DNA of 64,000 nucleotides from Proteobacteria bacterium UBA7415 (GTDB taxonomy: Bacteria > Pseudomonadota > Gammaproteobacteria > Arenicellales > Arenicellaceae), in the NCBI GenBank assembly GCA_002470515.1, contig DKML01000031.1:310001-374000 (forward strand), read 5' to 3'. Positions 47,670 to 56,971 of the stretch are shown here, piece by piece. The translations under genes were made by a program, and so were the position numbers. The notes under the pieces were generated by a model. It had not been told where the DNA came from. It saw only the letters and a list, made by a program, of their open reading frames with translations, and ran no database searches. Positions within the stretch are counted from its first letter, which is position 1, and every line of letters begins with the position of its first letter.

Positions 47670-49669
47670 TGTTTACTAAAATATTAATAGCCAACCGTGG
47701 TGAAATTGCATGCCGCGTAATCAAGACGGCAAAACGACTTGGCATTCGTACTGTGGCCGTTTACTCCGATGCCGATGAAAAAGCCCTGCACGTTAAGCTG
47801 GCTGACGAAGCCGTGCATATTGGAGCATCGCCTTCGAGCGCTTCTTACTTATTGGGTGATCGGATTATCGCTGCTGCCAAAAAAACCGGCGCGCAAGCAA
47901 TTCATCCAGGTTACGGCTTTCTGTCAGAGAATGCCGAATTTGCTGAAGCATGCTCAGACAACAATCTAGTTTTTATAGGGCCTCCTACCGGCGCGATAGA
48001 AGCGATGGGATCTAAGTCTGCCGCTAAATCCATTATGGAAAAAGCCAATGTGCCTCTGGTACCTGGGTATCACGGTAAAGATCAAGATCCAAAAATCATA
48101 AAGCAATGCGCAGACGATATGGGCTATCCCGTATTACTGAAAGCCGTTGCCGGTGGTGGTGGCAAAGGCATGCGGCAAGTGTGGTCGGCGGATGAGTTTG
48201 AGCAAGCGCTCGCTGATGCAAAGCGCGAGTCGAAAGCCAGTTTTGGTAACGACGACATGTTGGTCGAAAAATACCTTACGCAGCCGCGTCATGTGGAGTT
48301 TCAGGTGTTCTGTGATCAACACGGCAATGGTGTTTACTTATTCGAGCGCGATTGCTCAGTACAGCGTCGCCACCAAAAAATTATTGAAGAAGCCCCTGCC
48401 CCCAACATGAGCGATTCGCTGCGTACCGAAATGGGCGAGACGGCGGTACGCGCGGCGCAAGCAATCGATTATCAAGGTGCAGGAACAGTAGAGTTTTTAT
48501 TAGACGTAGATGGTTCATTTTTCTTTATGGAAATGAACACGCGTTTACAAGTAGAACATCCTGTAACCGAAATGATTACGGGAGAAGACCTCGTTGAGTG
48601 GCAATTAAGAGTCGCCAATGGAGAGGCTTTACCAAAGCAGCAAAATGAGCTAAAAATCAATGGCCACGCTTTTGAAGCGAGAGTCTACGCCGAAGACCCT
48701 AACAACGACTTTTTACCCACCACCGGCGCACTCACTACATTGATCACGCCACAAGAAAGCGATTATGTGCGTATAGATACCGGCGTGGTTGAAGGTGACG
48801 AAGTGAGTCCTTTCTACGACCCCATGATTGCTAAGCTGGTTGTGTGGGATCGAGACCGTAGCAGTGCGTTAGCCCGCACGGCCAGTGCATTGCGTGACTA
48901 CCAAATAAGTGGTGTTACCACTAACCTCAATTTTCTATACGACCTAGCAAGCTCTAAAGCGTTTGTGAACGCTGAGTTGGATACAGGCTTTATTGAAAAA
49001 CACAGCGATGATTTATTTAATCCTGTGAAAGTAGATCTCACACAACTCTTATCCCAAGCCGCGTGTTACTTAACACTTTGCGTAATCGAAAAAGCTGAGT
49101 CAGACCCATGGGGATCAAGATCAGCGTGGCGCATGAATCAGAAAGATATTTACAGCTATGATCTTGTTGTTGGGGATGAGCTTCACAACGTTGTATTGGA
49201 ACGCAGCACCAATAATACGTTTCTAATTAGCGTTGGCGATTCAGTAGTTGAAGCCTCGGCTAGCTTAAACGGGTCGTCGCTAACCGCGACGCTAGAGGGT
49301 CACAAACAAAGCGTAACGGTTGCCAAACAAGATGATGGCTATGCAGTTTTCGGTCAACTTGGCGCTAGCGTTTTCTCAGTGGCCGAACCTGACTGTGGCG
49401 AATCCGACAAAGCGGATACTAGCAAGGAATTTACTGCACCAATGAATGGCACCATTGTTGATGTGCTGGTTAGCGCCAATGACAATGTAACGAAGGGACA
49501 AGTACTCGTCATTATGGAAGCCATGAAAATGCAACACACAATGCGAGCGTCTAGTGATGGCACGGTAAGCGAACTATACTGTGCCGCTGGCGATCTCGTT
49601 GATGGCGGAACAATTCTACTCGCCTTTGCTGCCGATCAAGACGAGGCAGAAAAAGGCAATGACGCATGA
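47669..49669 (+). CDS. liuD: 3-methylcrotonyl-CoA carboxylase alpha (biotin carboxylase/carrier) subunit
   Basis: A 666-aa protein with biotin carboxylase domain (residues 1-450) and a C-terminal biotinyl carrier domain. Marks: [20 protein letters not shown], the ATP-grasp segment [40 protein letters not shown], and the biotin site [14 protein letters not shown] with the modified Lys at residue 620. It carboxylates biotin with ATP and bicarbonate and hands the carboxyl to LiuB. It overlaps liuC by one base and liuE by four. Confidence 0.96.
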   Translation: MFTKILIANRGEIACRVIKTAKRLGIRTVAVYSDADEKALHVKLADEAVHIGASPSSASYLLGDRIIAAAKKTGAQAIHPGYGFLSENAEFAEACSDNNLVFIGPPTGAIEAMGSKSAAKSIMEKANVPLVPGYHGKDQDPKIIKQCADDMGYPVLLKAVAGGGGKGMRQVWSADEFEQALADAKRESKASFGNDDMLVEKYLTQPRHVEFQVFCDQHGNGVYLFERDCSVQRRHQKIIEEAPAPNMSDSLRTEMGETAVRAAQAIDYQGAGTVEFLLDVDGSFFFMEMNTRLQVEHPVTEMITGEDLVEWQLRVANGEALPKQQNELKINGHAFEARVYAEDPNNDFLPTTGALTTLITPQESDYVRIDTGVVEGDEVSPFYDPMIAKLVVWDRDRSSALARTASALRDYQISGVTTNLNFLYDLASSKAFVNAELDTGFIEKHSDDLFNPVKVDLTQLLSQAACYLTLCVIEKAESDPWGSRSAWRMNQKDIYSYDLVVGDELHNVVLERSTNNTFLISVGDSVVEASASLNGSSLTATLEGHKQSVTVAKQDDGYAVFGQLGASVFSVAEPDCGESDKADTSKEFTAPMNGTIVDVLVSANDNVTKGQVLVIMEAMKMQHTMRASSDGTVSELYCAAGDLVDGGTILLAFAADQDEAEKGNDA

Positions 49670-50559
49670 GTAAGATCACGCTCTACGAAGTAGGCCCACG
49701 CGATGGTCTACAGAACGAAAAAGGATCCATTGAGATCGCCGACAAGATTCGCCTAGTCGACTTACTGTCTGCATCCGGTCTAACTAAAATAGAAACCGGC
49801 AGTTTCGTTTCTCCAAAATGGGTTCCACAGATGGCAAACAGCGCGCAAGTGTTTGCTGGCATTAAACGCGATAGCGCGATTAACTACGGCGCGCTGACTC
49901 CCAACATGCAGGGACTAGAAGCGGCTCTAGCTGCAAAGGCAAACGAAGTGGCCGTATTTGGTGCCGCGTCCGAGAGCTTCTCGCAAAAGAACATTAATTG
50001 CTCGATTGAAGAAAGTATTCAGCGCTTTATCCCCGTAATCGAACACGCACTAGCATCAGGCTTATCCGTACGCGGATACGTTTCTTGTGTGGTTGGATGC
50101 CCATACGAAGGCGAGGTCAAACCAGGCGCCGTTGCAGCCGTTGCCCAGCGGCTCATCGATCTTGGCTGTTACGAAGTATCGTTGGGCGACACGATTGGCG
50201 TAGGCACGCCCAATAAGATCGCCAAGATGATTGATGTTGTAGCTCAGGAAGTTGCAGTAGAACAGCTAGCAATTCATTGCCATGATACTTATGGACAAGC
50301 TCTAGCTAATGTATACGCGGCCATAGAAACAGGCATCAAAACCGTAGACAGTTCAGTTGCAGGACTCGGTGGTTGCCCGTATGCCAAAGGTGCTAGCGGT
50401 AATGTCGCCAGCGAAGACGCGCTGTACATGCTTAACGGCTTAGGACTTGAGACTGGCGTAGACTTAAAGAAATTGATTCATGCGGGAAACTTTATCTCGG
50501 AGAAACTCAACCGGCGCAATCAATCGAAAGTGGCTCAGGCGCTTTCTTCAATCAGTTAG
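49666..50559 (+). CDS. liuE: Hydroxymethylglutaryl-CoA lyase
   Basis: A 297-aa TIM-barrel aldolase-type lyase that splits HMG-CoA into acetyl-CoA and acetoacetate, the last step of leucine breakdown in this operon. [20 protein letters not shown] is the substrate and metal segment, [20 protein letters not shown] has the metal-binding H-x-H, and [20 protein letters not shown] the active-site Cys. The ATG overlaps the liuD stop (ATGA). A downstream acetoacetate-activating enzyme is not in the window. Confidence 0.96.
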   Translation: MSKITLYEVGPRDGLQNEKGSIEIADKIRLVDLLSASGLTKIETGSFVSPKWVPQMANSAQVFAGIKRDSAINYGALTPNMQGLEAALAAKANEVAVFGAASESFSQKNINCSIEESIQRFIPVIEHALASGLSVRGYVSCVVGCPYEGEVKPGAVAAVAQRLIDLGCYEVSLGDTIGVGTPNKIAKMIDVVAQEVAVEQLAIHCHDTYGQALANVYAAIETGIKTVDSSVAGLGGCPYAKGASGNVASEDALYMLNGLGLETGVDLKKLIHAGNFISEKLNRRNQSKVAQALSSIS

Positions 50560-50560
50560 A

Positions 50561-50641
50561 GAGTCGTTAACCGGCTAAAGAGTCCACAACCAGCTAAAGA
50601 GTCCTCAACCAGCTAAAGAGTCCTTAACGCGCTAAATAGTC
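50561..50641. repeat. Tandem 19-base repeat, four copies
   Basis: Four adjacent 19-base units (50561-50579, 50580-50598, 50599-50617, 50618-50636) of the form GAGTCcttAACCaGCTAAA, plus a five-base fifth start, follow directly after the liuE stop codon. Units 2 and 3 differ at only two positions; units 1 and 4 differ more. The last unit runs into the 3' end of the convergent Cdd1 gene (stop at 50624). It is probably a slippage-prone minisatellite at the end of the operon. Confidence 0.88.
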
Positions 50642-50911
50642 TTTACGCTCGCTCGTATAAGCCCACCATGGCTTTGGGTCATCCCCCTCCATAAATCGTA
50701 CAACCGATATGAAAACATCAATCACGCAAGGATCATGTTTTACCTTGGTCTTGGCACACAAAGTTGCGTGCATATCGTATGGACAACGGCCGATCAAATC
50801 TTGTGGATGATCTATTCCAAGTAAGATTAAGTCTTGTCCTCCAGCCTTACCGACATTGGGCAAGTCGGTCAACTTATTCAAATTGGAGCGGCTAACTTTG
50901 GCAGGGTTCAT
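50624..50911 (-). CDS. Cdd1-like helix-hairpin-helix protein
   Basis: A 95-aa protein of the Cdd1/'pathogenicity locus' family. LNKLTDLPNVGKAGGQDLIL forms a helix-hairpin-helix, and HDPCVIDVFISVVRFMEGDD with PKPWWAYTSERK is the characteristic C-terminus. The family is probably DNA-binding but has no established function. Its start overlaps the stop of the upstream membrane-protein gene by four bases. The 3' end lies in the 19-base repeat. Confidence 0.85.
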   Translation of the reverse strand: MNPAKVSRSNLNKLTDLPNVGKAGGQDLILLGIDHPQDLIGRCPYDMHATLCAKTKVKHDPCVIDVFISVVRFMEGDDPKPWWAYTSERKDYLAR

Positions 50912-51435
50912 TTGCCTTCAGCAACTGCATTACCAGCCGTTTCCTCTTTGGACTCACAATTAGGCAACACGCTTTGGATATGCGCAACGAAGTCCTCGTG
51001 ATAGACCGCTTCGCCGTACTCATCCCAAAAAGATCTATAACCCGGCATCCAAATCATTTGCTGGATGTAGCCTTTTACTGCGCCCCAATGATACTCGCCG
51101 ATAGTGCCTTCATTGAGCGCTAGATAGGCAAACTCAAGTTGACCCAGCCGTGCTTGCGCCATTCTATAAAACCTAAACAGCTCAGCGTCGCTAAGTTCTT
51201 GTGGCGTATTTTCACCACGCATAATAACGCTGCTGAACTCAGGGTCTGCAGCCTCGCTGGTATCAAGGTCATTCATTTTATTGATGATTCCTTGCCAAGA
51301 GCCACTCTGAGCCGCCTTTGTATTGCGGTCAAGTTCGAGTCCCACATAAACAAGTGTCAGTACCAACACTATGGACGCAAATATCTCGGCGATGTTCGCC
51401 CACCTAGCCAATTCAATCTTCTTCAATTTGACCAT
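50908..51435 (-). CDS. Small membrane-anchored protein of unknown function
   Basis: A 175-aa protein with one N-terminal membrane segment (ANIAEIFASIVLVLTLVYVG) followed by L-E-L-D-R-N-T and a helical domain rich in Trp and Phe (GYIQQMIWMPGYRSFWDEYG). It is alike in layout to the protein at 41293-41775 and probably of the same family. The two ends differ: this one has a longer C-terminus. Function unknown. It overlaps the Cdd1-like gene by four bases, so they form a small operon. Confidence 0.7.
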   Translation of the reverse strand: MVKLKKIELARWANIAEIFASIVLVLTLVYVGLELDRNTKAAQSGSWQGIINKMNDLDTSEAADPEFSSVIMRGENTPQELSDAELFRFYRMAQARLGQLEFAYLALNEGTIGEYHWGAVKGYIQQMIWMPGYRSFWDEYGEAVYHEDFVAHIQSVLPNCESKEETAGNAVAEGK

Positions 51436-51470
51436 CCTATAAGCCGAAGTAGACTTGTTTCATGCATTTC

Positions 51471-52397
51471 TTACTCGTTTGCAGAAGAGTCTGGTACCGG
51501 CAAACCTACAACCGCTAATTTTTTACCATTGGGACTAATAGCAACCCGATTGGCACCGCGCACTCCAAACTCAGATAGGTCAGATACCGCAACCCAGCTT
51601 CCTGAAAGTGGTGCGAGCTTTCGGTAAAGCACATCTCCTTCGATCAATAATATTGAACCGTCTTCGGTCCACGTATAGTTTGCATTCGATCCTACAAGCG
51701 GCGTGAGTGGACGTATAGCTTTGGTGCTTGGATCAAACTCCTTAATCACGTCTTGGCTATTGGTTTGACGATGCACAAAGCTAAACTTGTCTGTGCCAGG
51801 AATAACATGTGGTGTAGACGGCATCGCATGTCCAGAAACAAAGTGGTAAGTCTCACCGTCTTCATTCGCTAGAGTCACCGTGAAGCCATATTGAGACCAA
51901 TACAGAACATCGCCAGTACTGTGATTCCAGGCGAAATAGCCAATCGGCTCTTGGTTGCCCTTGAGAGCTTCGGCAGGTTTTGGCGAGTCAATGTCTTTAC
52001 GGCTGCTGTACCAAATACTATTGCTCCTGCTTGTAACGAAAGCAATCGACTTGTTGTCTGGAGATGGCGTTGGGGAAAACTCGGTTGCGTCAGAATGGGT
52101 GATTCTCTTAGTTTCTTGGGCGTCAAGAAAGTACTCGTACACATCCGTTTGATAACCGTCGTCACGCGAGAACACAAATGAGTCGCTTTTGTTAGTGAAG
52201 TAAGGCTGGTTATCGTAACCTGCTCGGTTAGTCACGTTCGCTCCGTTTGAGAGAATGTTCTCTTTTGAGTTCAGGTCAATATCGAACAGAAAAATTTCTG
52301 TCTCTGGGTAATCAACTTTTTCTTTAGCTTCTTCTTCGGCCGTTACGTAGCTAGTGGTAAGAACAGCGAGTAATAGTATTGATACAAAAGTTTTCAT
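51471..52397 (-). CDS. Secreted TolB-like beta-propeller protein
   Basis: A 308-aa protein started at the ATG at 52397 (GGAG upstream), which begins a signal peptide (KTFVSILLLAVLTTSYVTAE). The mature chain holds about five to six WD/PD40-type blades, for example TEFSPTPSPDNKSIAFVTSR and VHRQTNSQDVIKEFDPSTKA. This is the TolB/PD40 repeat pattern of periplasmic propellers. No catalytic domain is attached. Function unknown; it might be a scaffold or a sugar- or peptide-binding protein. Confidence 0.78.
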   Translation of the reverse strand: MKTFVSILLLAVLTTSYVTAEEEAKEKVDYPETEIFLFDIDLNSKENILSNGANVTNRAGYDNQPYFTNKSDSFVFSRDDGYQTDVYEYFLDAQETKRITHSDATEFSPTPSPDNKSIAFVTSRSNSIWYSSRKDIDSPKPAEALKGNQEPIGYFAWNHSTGDVLYWSQYGFTVTLANEDGETYHFVSGHAMPSTPHVIPGTDKFSFVHRQTNSQDVIKEFDPSTKAIRPLTPLVGSNANYTWTEDGSILLIEGDVLYRKLAPLSGSWVAVSDLSEFGVRGANRVAISPNGKKLAVVGLPVPDSSANE

Positions 52398-52509
52398 GTT
52401 TAGCTCCAACTATAATTTTGCCTATCTTTACTTTAGTAACGGCCGTGGTCAAGCATAAAGCGTCTGTGACCAACTAACAGGTACTGAGAAACAAGTTTTA
52501 GAGAGTTAT

Positions 52510-53091
52510 CTAGGGTAAGACCGAATCGATTTGGATCTGTATGATGCCCGCTCCTTGGGCATACGCGGAATCAGTTTCGCATTGACTGATCCACAGTAAA
52601 TGCTGGCTTGGAATTGTTATTGGTTGGGGTTTATCGGCGGACCACCACTTACCCGGTAGTTCAGCCGCATAGAAAAACTGGTGTTGGGCATCGCTCGCCA
52701 CATCGGTTTTCTGATCTGTGATTATCTTTGGCGGGCGGGCCTTATAACGCCCCTCCCGACACATAATATTGAAATCGGTGATTGGACCATCATGTAATGT
52801 CGCATGGGTGTTTGTCTCACCCTTGAACTCACAATAATCGTATCTTGTGATTAGAGGACTTTTCTCCTTATGGTCGAGAGTCATGCCGTTGCCATCAAGC
52901 AAAATCAAAATTCTCTGATAATCAGTAAAGTCTGAAAAAAGACCATCTTCAACGACTGATGCGATACTCAGCCTCCATAAAAAACCAGTATCATCGTCGG
53001 ACTCCTCTGAGTTCAACTCCAGTGTTTCGCCCTTACCGTTTTTCCAAGGCATAGACACATAGTTACTGGGCCCCAGTAATGTTATAGGCAT
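52510..53091 (-). CDS. HutD/Ves family protein
   Basis: A 193-aa bicupin-like protein. The N-terminus LLGPSNYVSMPWKNGKGETL and LWRLSIASVVEDGLFSDFTD is distinctive for HutD/Ves, and YQRILILLDGNGMTLDHKEK continues the first barrel. HutD is linked to histidine utilisation and Ves to cold response in other bacteria, but no hut genes are nearby, so the role is open. It lies 6 bases after the DUF2165 gene. Confidence 0.87.
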   Translation of the reverse strand: MPITLLGPSNYVSMPWKNGKGETLELNSEESDDDTGFLWRLSIASVVEDGLFSDFTDYQRILILLDGNGMTLDHKEKSPLITRYDYCEFKGETNTHATLHDGPITDFNIMCREGRYKARPPKIITDQKTDVASDAQHQFFYAAELPGKWWSADKPQPITIPSQHLLWISQCETDSAYAQGAGIIQIQIDSVLP

Positions 53092-53097
53092 GCAGCG

Positions 53098-53583
53098 TTA
53101 GTCATCCTTCGCTTGAACAAATATTCCAATTAGAGCGATCAGGCCGGCATAACGAAACGCAGACCCTAAAACTGGTCCTCGCATCACGTCAGACCGCCAC
53201 AGCTCAAACCAACTTTCAGCAACCACAATAAAACCACCAAACAGCATAATAACCGCGACCGCAGAGCCAGCGAGCGCGAGTTCTTTGGCCTTATTAAAGT
53301 CAGCGGCTGATTGATTTCTTGCCTGCCACATCTTCCACCCACCCGCACTGCATAATAGTGCTGCGGTGATCTTTGATAGCATAATAAAAAGAGCGCCCAG
53401 CAACACGACCATTGAATTAGAAGTCGCCTGCCAAGCATCTGCGCCACCTTCAAATGTGGTCATAGACGTTGCCGCTGAAACCGCACCCTGAGTGCCAGCC
53501 CAATCCATTAAATTGTGCATAGCGCCTAGTAAGCCCCAAAGGACTACTAGAAAAATTAAGACTATCTTGGTAAGCCGTAACAT
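53098..53583 (-). CDS. DUF2165 small integral membrane protein
   Basis: A 161-aa protein with four transmembrane segments (residues about 5-25, 60-80, 98-125 and 138-156). The family marks are GLLGAMHNLMDWAGTQGAV and VAESWFELWRSD. AAGGAG lies five to six bases before the ATG at 53583. Function unknown. Probably co-transcribed with the HutD-like gene that follows. Confidence 0.85.
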   Translation of the reverse strand: MLRLTKIVLIFLVVLWGLLGAMHNLMDWAGTQGAVSAATSMTTFEGGADAWQATSNSMVVLLGALFIMLSKITAALLCSAGGWKMWQARNQSAADFNKAKELALAGSAVAVIMLFGGFIVVAESWFELWRSDVMRGPVLGSAFRYAGLIALIGIFVQAKDD

Positions 53584-53718
53584 AGTTTCTCCTTAGTAAA
53601 ATTCACTGACACAACATCAGTATTCATACAGCATTACACTAAGAAACAGTAATTTCAAGTCGCTAAAAGTAAAGCATGCAAAGCGACAATGAGTCAGCCA
53701 CAATGCTATCCTAGGTCG

Positions 53719-54432
53719 ATGTTATTACGTTCAAAACAAAAAAGAGCTCTAATCGAGGCGGATATAATGAAGTACTGGATCTATGCAATTGGGGAAGTTT
53801 GTTTGGTGGCCATTGGCTTATTGATCGCTCTCCAGGTTGACAATTGGAGTAACGAACAGGACAACCGAGCATTGGAGCAGCAGTACTACGAGAGCATGCT
53901 CGCGCAGCTGGTAAAAGATAAAGATGCTCTGGTAACCACAATAGAACAGGCCCAGTACTTATCAGATCGGTTTGATCTCGCTATTTCGATAATCGACAAA
54001 AACGATCGTGAACAGAGTGCTCTGCTTGGTGCTATAACAATTGAGCTCAAAGACTACGCCGACTTCAGGCAAAAAAGCAGTATTTTTCAAACACTCGTTA
54101 ATAGCGGCGAAATTAAGCATATTCGTAACAAGAATATAGTGTCCACATTGCAGGAAGTCGAGAGTATGTATTCCTACATAGAAAGGCTCGAGGGCGTTCA
54201 CGAGCAAGCGGTAATGACGTTAATCGCTGATCAGCTAATCGAAATCATTCAGATTCAACCACTTGAAGTAAAACAACCTGAAGCGCTATACGGCTACGTA
54301 TTGAAAAACACCTTCATGTTAATCCGAGGGCTCAATGTCGAAACAGGCTCTGTTTATCAGCAAACGGCACAAGACATAGACTCGGCCATAACCATGATTG
54401 AACAAGAACTAGAAATAAATAATCAGGAATAG
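53719..54432 (+). CDS. DUF6090-type membrane protein
   Basis: A 237-aa protein with the family's N-terminal anchor YAIGEVCLVAIGLLIALQVD followed by NWSNEQ, then a long helical, Gln/Glu-rich domain. The ATG at 53719 is preferred over 53689 because family members begin close to the basic stretch LLRSKQKRALIEADIMKYW. These proteins are common in marine bacteria and uncharacterised. It is divergent from the DUF2165 gene. The anchor recalls the two other small anchored proteins in this window but the soluble part differs. Confidence 0.8.
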   Translation: MLLRSKQKRALIEADIMKYWIYAIGEVCLVAIGLLIALQVDNWSNEQDNRALEQQYYESMLAQLVKDKDALVTTIEQAQYLSDRFDLAISIIDKNDREQSALLGAITIELKDYADFRQKSSIFQTLVNSGEIKHIRNKNIVSTLQEVESMYSYIERLEGVHEQAVMTLIADQLIEIIQIQPLEVKQPEALYGYVLKNTFMLIRGLNVETGSVYQQTAQDIDSAITMIEQELEINNQE

Positions 54433-54439
54433 TTAACTT

Positions 54440-54455
54440 GAGCTTGCACAAGCTC
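54440..54455. terminator. Short inverted repeat after the DUF6090 gene
   Basis: GAGCTTG (54440-54446) and CAAGCTC (54449-54455) form a 6-bp usable stem 8 bases after the stop codon. No T run follows on the plus strand, so it is at best a weak terminator or transcript-end hairpin. Confidence 0.35.
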
Positions 54456-54555
54456 TAGAGCCCCCAGAGCGTTAGTACGCCCGGTCTAGCGCATGCACAA
54501 TGGTATCTGTTGAGCTTTCGCCTGCGACGCATTGTCGTTCGAAGCAAGCTTGTTA

Positions 54556-55638
54556 TTAGATATCACTGACCTTGCTCACACCAGGAAAAGTCCAGGTGCC
54601 ATCAAGAATCTCCTCGCGCGGGCGATAAAGGCGTACGACATAATTCCAACCTTCTACAATTGGCACATGATTGTGGCTCGTCGCGTCCCCGCCAAAGTGT
54701 ATTGTCACTGACCCATCATCGTTACGTTTCGCTGTTCTGTCGTTAACGCCATATCGACCGTATTGATTTTTTTCGTAATAGCCGTCCGCGTTATAAACGG
54801 CCAATGACCAAAACCCATCCACCGGCACATCCTTAACGTTGAGCGTGTACGCTTGATCTGCAGGTAAGTTTGGATGCACATTTACAAGAAATGATTCTGT
54901 TTCTGGAAGTGTTCCAAAGCCATAGGCCGTCGTTATTAACTGCATTATTGGATCCACTTCGCCCTTCTTGCCCGCCGCGCCTGAATTGCTCGTTATGCCA
55001 GCACCGAGTTCGACCAGCAGCTTAGTGATTCTTTCAAAACTAGCGGGATCGTAAGGCGCATGACTGTAGTCTCGCTGGGATCGGCTAATAAGTCCTACCT
55101 TATCTTGCAATGCGTGGGCTGCTTGCATATCACCAGGAATAGATTCTGAGACGAGCGTACGAATCAAGACCCAAACGAATGGCGTACCAAATTCATCGAC
55201 CGACAAGGGGTGCTTGCCTGCGCCGTGTATAACGTTATTGGTGAATCCATGCTCGTTAACCACCTGTGCGGACATATAACGATTGCCCGTGTCAGGCAAA
55301 ACTAGAGTCGCCCCCTTACTGATATCAACAATCGCTACGCTGTACAGGGTATCTCGATTAAGCCGTTTACTGCTCTTAGCTTCGACTCCTACAAGCGAAC
55401 GGCGATGAGCGAAGCTGTTCACCTCTCCCTTAGCTAGAGCGAGATACTTATCAAATTGAATCGCTGTTTTGGCCTCAACATAATTAAACGCGTTGACCAC
55501 CACAGGCTTTGTTACATCGTTGGCACTATCTGTTTGCTCAGCTGCATGCACTGAACTAAACATGAGTGCAGCAATAACCACAAAGCCTATCTTCTTTAGG
55601 CCAGATAAGGGCTCATCGTGAGATAAGTTGGTATTCAT
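54556..55638 (-). CDS. DUF1254/DUF1214 secreted protein
   Basis: A 360-aa protein started at the ATG at 55638, which has GGAG eight bases upstream (the open frame begins at a GTG nine bases earlier). An N-terminal hydrophobic segment (KIGFVVIAALMFSSVHA) serves as signal peptide. The DUF1254 part spans roughly residues 60-190 (NRDTLYSVAIVDISKGATLV) and the DUF1214 part the C-terminus (GFWSLAVYNADGYYEKNQYG and NYVVRLYRPREEILDGTW). The family is common in proteobacteria, beta-rich and without known activity. Confidence 0.85.
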   Translation of the reverse strand: MNTNLSHDEPLSGLKKIGFVVIAALMFSSVHAAEQTDSANDVTKPVVVNAFNYVEAKTAIQFDKYLALAKGEVNSFAHRRSLVGVEAKSSKRLNRDTLYSVAIVDISKGATLVLPDTGNRYMSAQVVNEHGFTNNVIHGAGKHPLSVDEFGTPFVWVLIRTLVSESIPGDMQAAHALQDKVGLISRSQRDYSHAPYDPASFERITKLLVELGAGITSNSGAAGKKGEVDPIMQLITTAYGFGTLPETESFLVNVHPNLPADQAYTLNVKDVPVDGFWSLAVYNADGYYEKNQYGRYGVNDRTAKRNDDGSVTIHFGGDATSHNHVPIVEGWNYVVRLYRPREEILDGTWTFPGVSKVSDI

Positions 55639-55677
55639 TGTTAACACTCCTATTCGTTCTTCTTTCAGAAAATTCGC

Positions 55678-56889
55678 CTATTTATAATCGCGAATTGTCA
55701 TCTTTCCCAATTGCGACATATGCACTTCGTCTGGTCCATCGGCAATTCGGCAAAATCTTGCAATCGTGAACGCTTCTGGAATCATGGTGTCTTGGCATAC
55801 GCCTTGACCTCCAAAGATTTGCATTGCTCGATCAGCGACATCTTGGCACATCTTAGGTGCCACAATTTTGACCATCGAAACATACGGTAAAGCGGCCTCA
55901 AGACCACCTTCGTCCATTTTCTCGGCGGCTTGCATCACCAACAATCTACATTGTTCAATATCACATCGTGAGCGTGCAATTTCGTGCTGCACACTGGTTT
56001 TCTTAGATAGCTTTTCACCAAACGCAACACGTTGCTCTGCTCGGTCACACATAAGCTCTAAACAACGCTGTGCTAGTCCTACGAACATCATTGCGTACTG
56101 AAAGCGGCCAGGGCCGAGTCGGCCTTGGGCAATTTCGAATCCACATCCTTCGGCCTTAATCATATTAGTAACGGGTACTCGAACATCTTCGAATAAGAAC
56201 TCAGCCTCGCCTCCAGGCGAATGGTAACTGTCGAACACACGTAAAGCTCTCACCATTTTGATACCAGGCGCATTACGCGGAACCAAAATAGTGGAGTGCT
56301 GTTTATGCCGTGGTGCATCGGGGTTAGATCGCCCCATGACCAACATAATTTTGCAACGATCACCGATCGCATTAGTAGTCCACCACTTACGTCCATTTAG
56401 AACATACTCGTCGCCGTCACGGCGAATCTCGAGTTCCATATTGGTAGCATCAGAACTCGCGACCTGTGGTTCGGTCATTGCGTAGGCCGATCGAATGTCG
56501 CCTGCGAGTAATGGTTCTAACCACTCCTTCTGTTGTTCTGGCGTACCGTACTTGGCCAACACTTCCATGTTGCCTCGATCAGGAGCATTACAGTTGAATA
56601 CCGCTTGTGCCCAAGGGATCTTGCTCATGGTTTCAAACAATGGCGCAATTTCCACATTGGTTAATCCTGGGCTCCATGGTTTGTATTCGTCAGGCAGGAA
56701 CAAATTCCATAGTCCTTGAGCTTTCGCTTTTTCACGCAATCCATCAAACCAATCAGGAACCTTCCAAAGGTTATTATGGTCCAACGTAAACTCTTGCCAA
56801 TCATGTTCGCGTGGGTAGATATGCTCTTGCATAAAGGCTTCGACCTGCTCATTCAACTCGATTGATCGCTTGCTGCTTTTAAAACTCAT
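55678..56889 (-). CDS. Acyl-CoA dehydrogenase, ACAD10/11-like
   Basis: A 403-aa acyl-CoA dehydrogenase. The opening HIYPREHDWQEF and the active-site region AYAMTEPQVASSDATNMELE are the ACAD10/11 (long-chain, branched or 4-hydroxy acyl) version of the family; WWTTNAIGDRCKIMLVMGRS, AFGEKLSKKTSVQHEIARSR and FGGQGVCQDTMIPEAFTIAR complete the flavin site. Members act on 2-methyl- or 4-hydroxy acyl-CoAs. A HAD hydrolase like the one often fused to ACAD10 is encoded at 18528-19178. AAGGAG lies six bases before the ATG. Confidence 0.92.
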   Translation of the reverse strand: MSFKSSKRSIELNEQVEAFMQEHIYPREHDWQEFTLDHNNLWKVPDWFDGLREKAKAQGLWNLFLPDEYKPWSPGLTNVEIAPLFETMSKIPWAQAVFNCNAPDRGNMEVLAKYGTPEQQKEWLEPLLAGDIRSAYAMTEPQVASSDATNMELEIRRDGDEYVLNGRKWWTTNAIGDRCKIMLVMGRSNPDAPRHKQHSTILVPRNAPGIKMVRALRVFDSYHSPGGEAEFLFEDVRVPVTNMIKAEGCGFEIAQGRLGPGRFQYAMMFVGLAQRCLELMCDRAEQRVAFGEKLSKKTSVQHEIARSRCDIEQCRLLVMQAAEKMDEGGLEAALPYVSMVKIVAPKMCQDVADRAMQIFGGQGVCQDTMIPEAFTIARFCRIADGPDEVHMSQLGKMTIRDYK

Positions 56890-56971
56890 AAATACTCCTT
56901 GTTAGAATTTGTTGCCTTGTGTGAATAAAGACTAAACCTGTGGTGTTCGCGTTGTAAAAATCTGTACGTAG

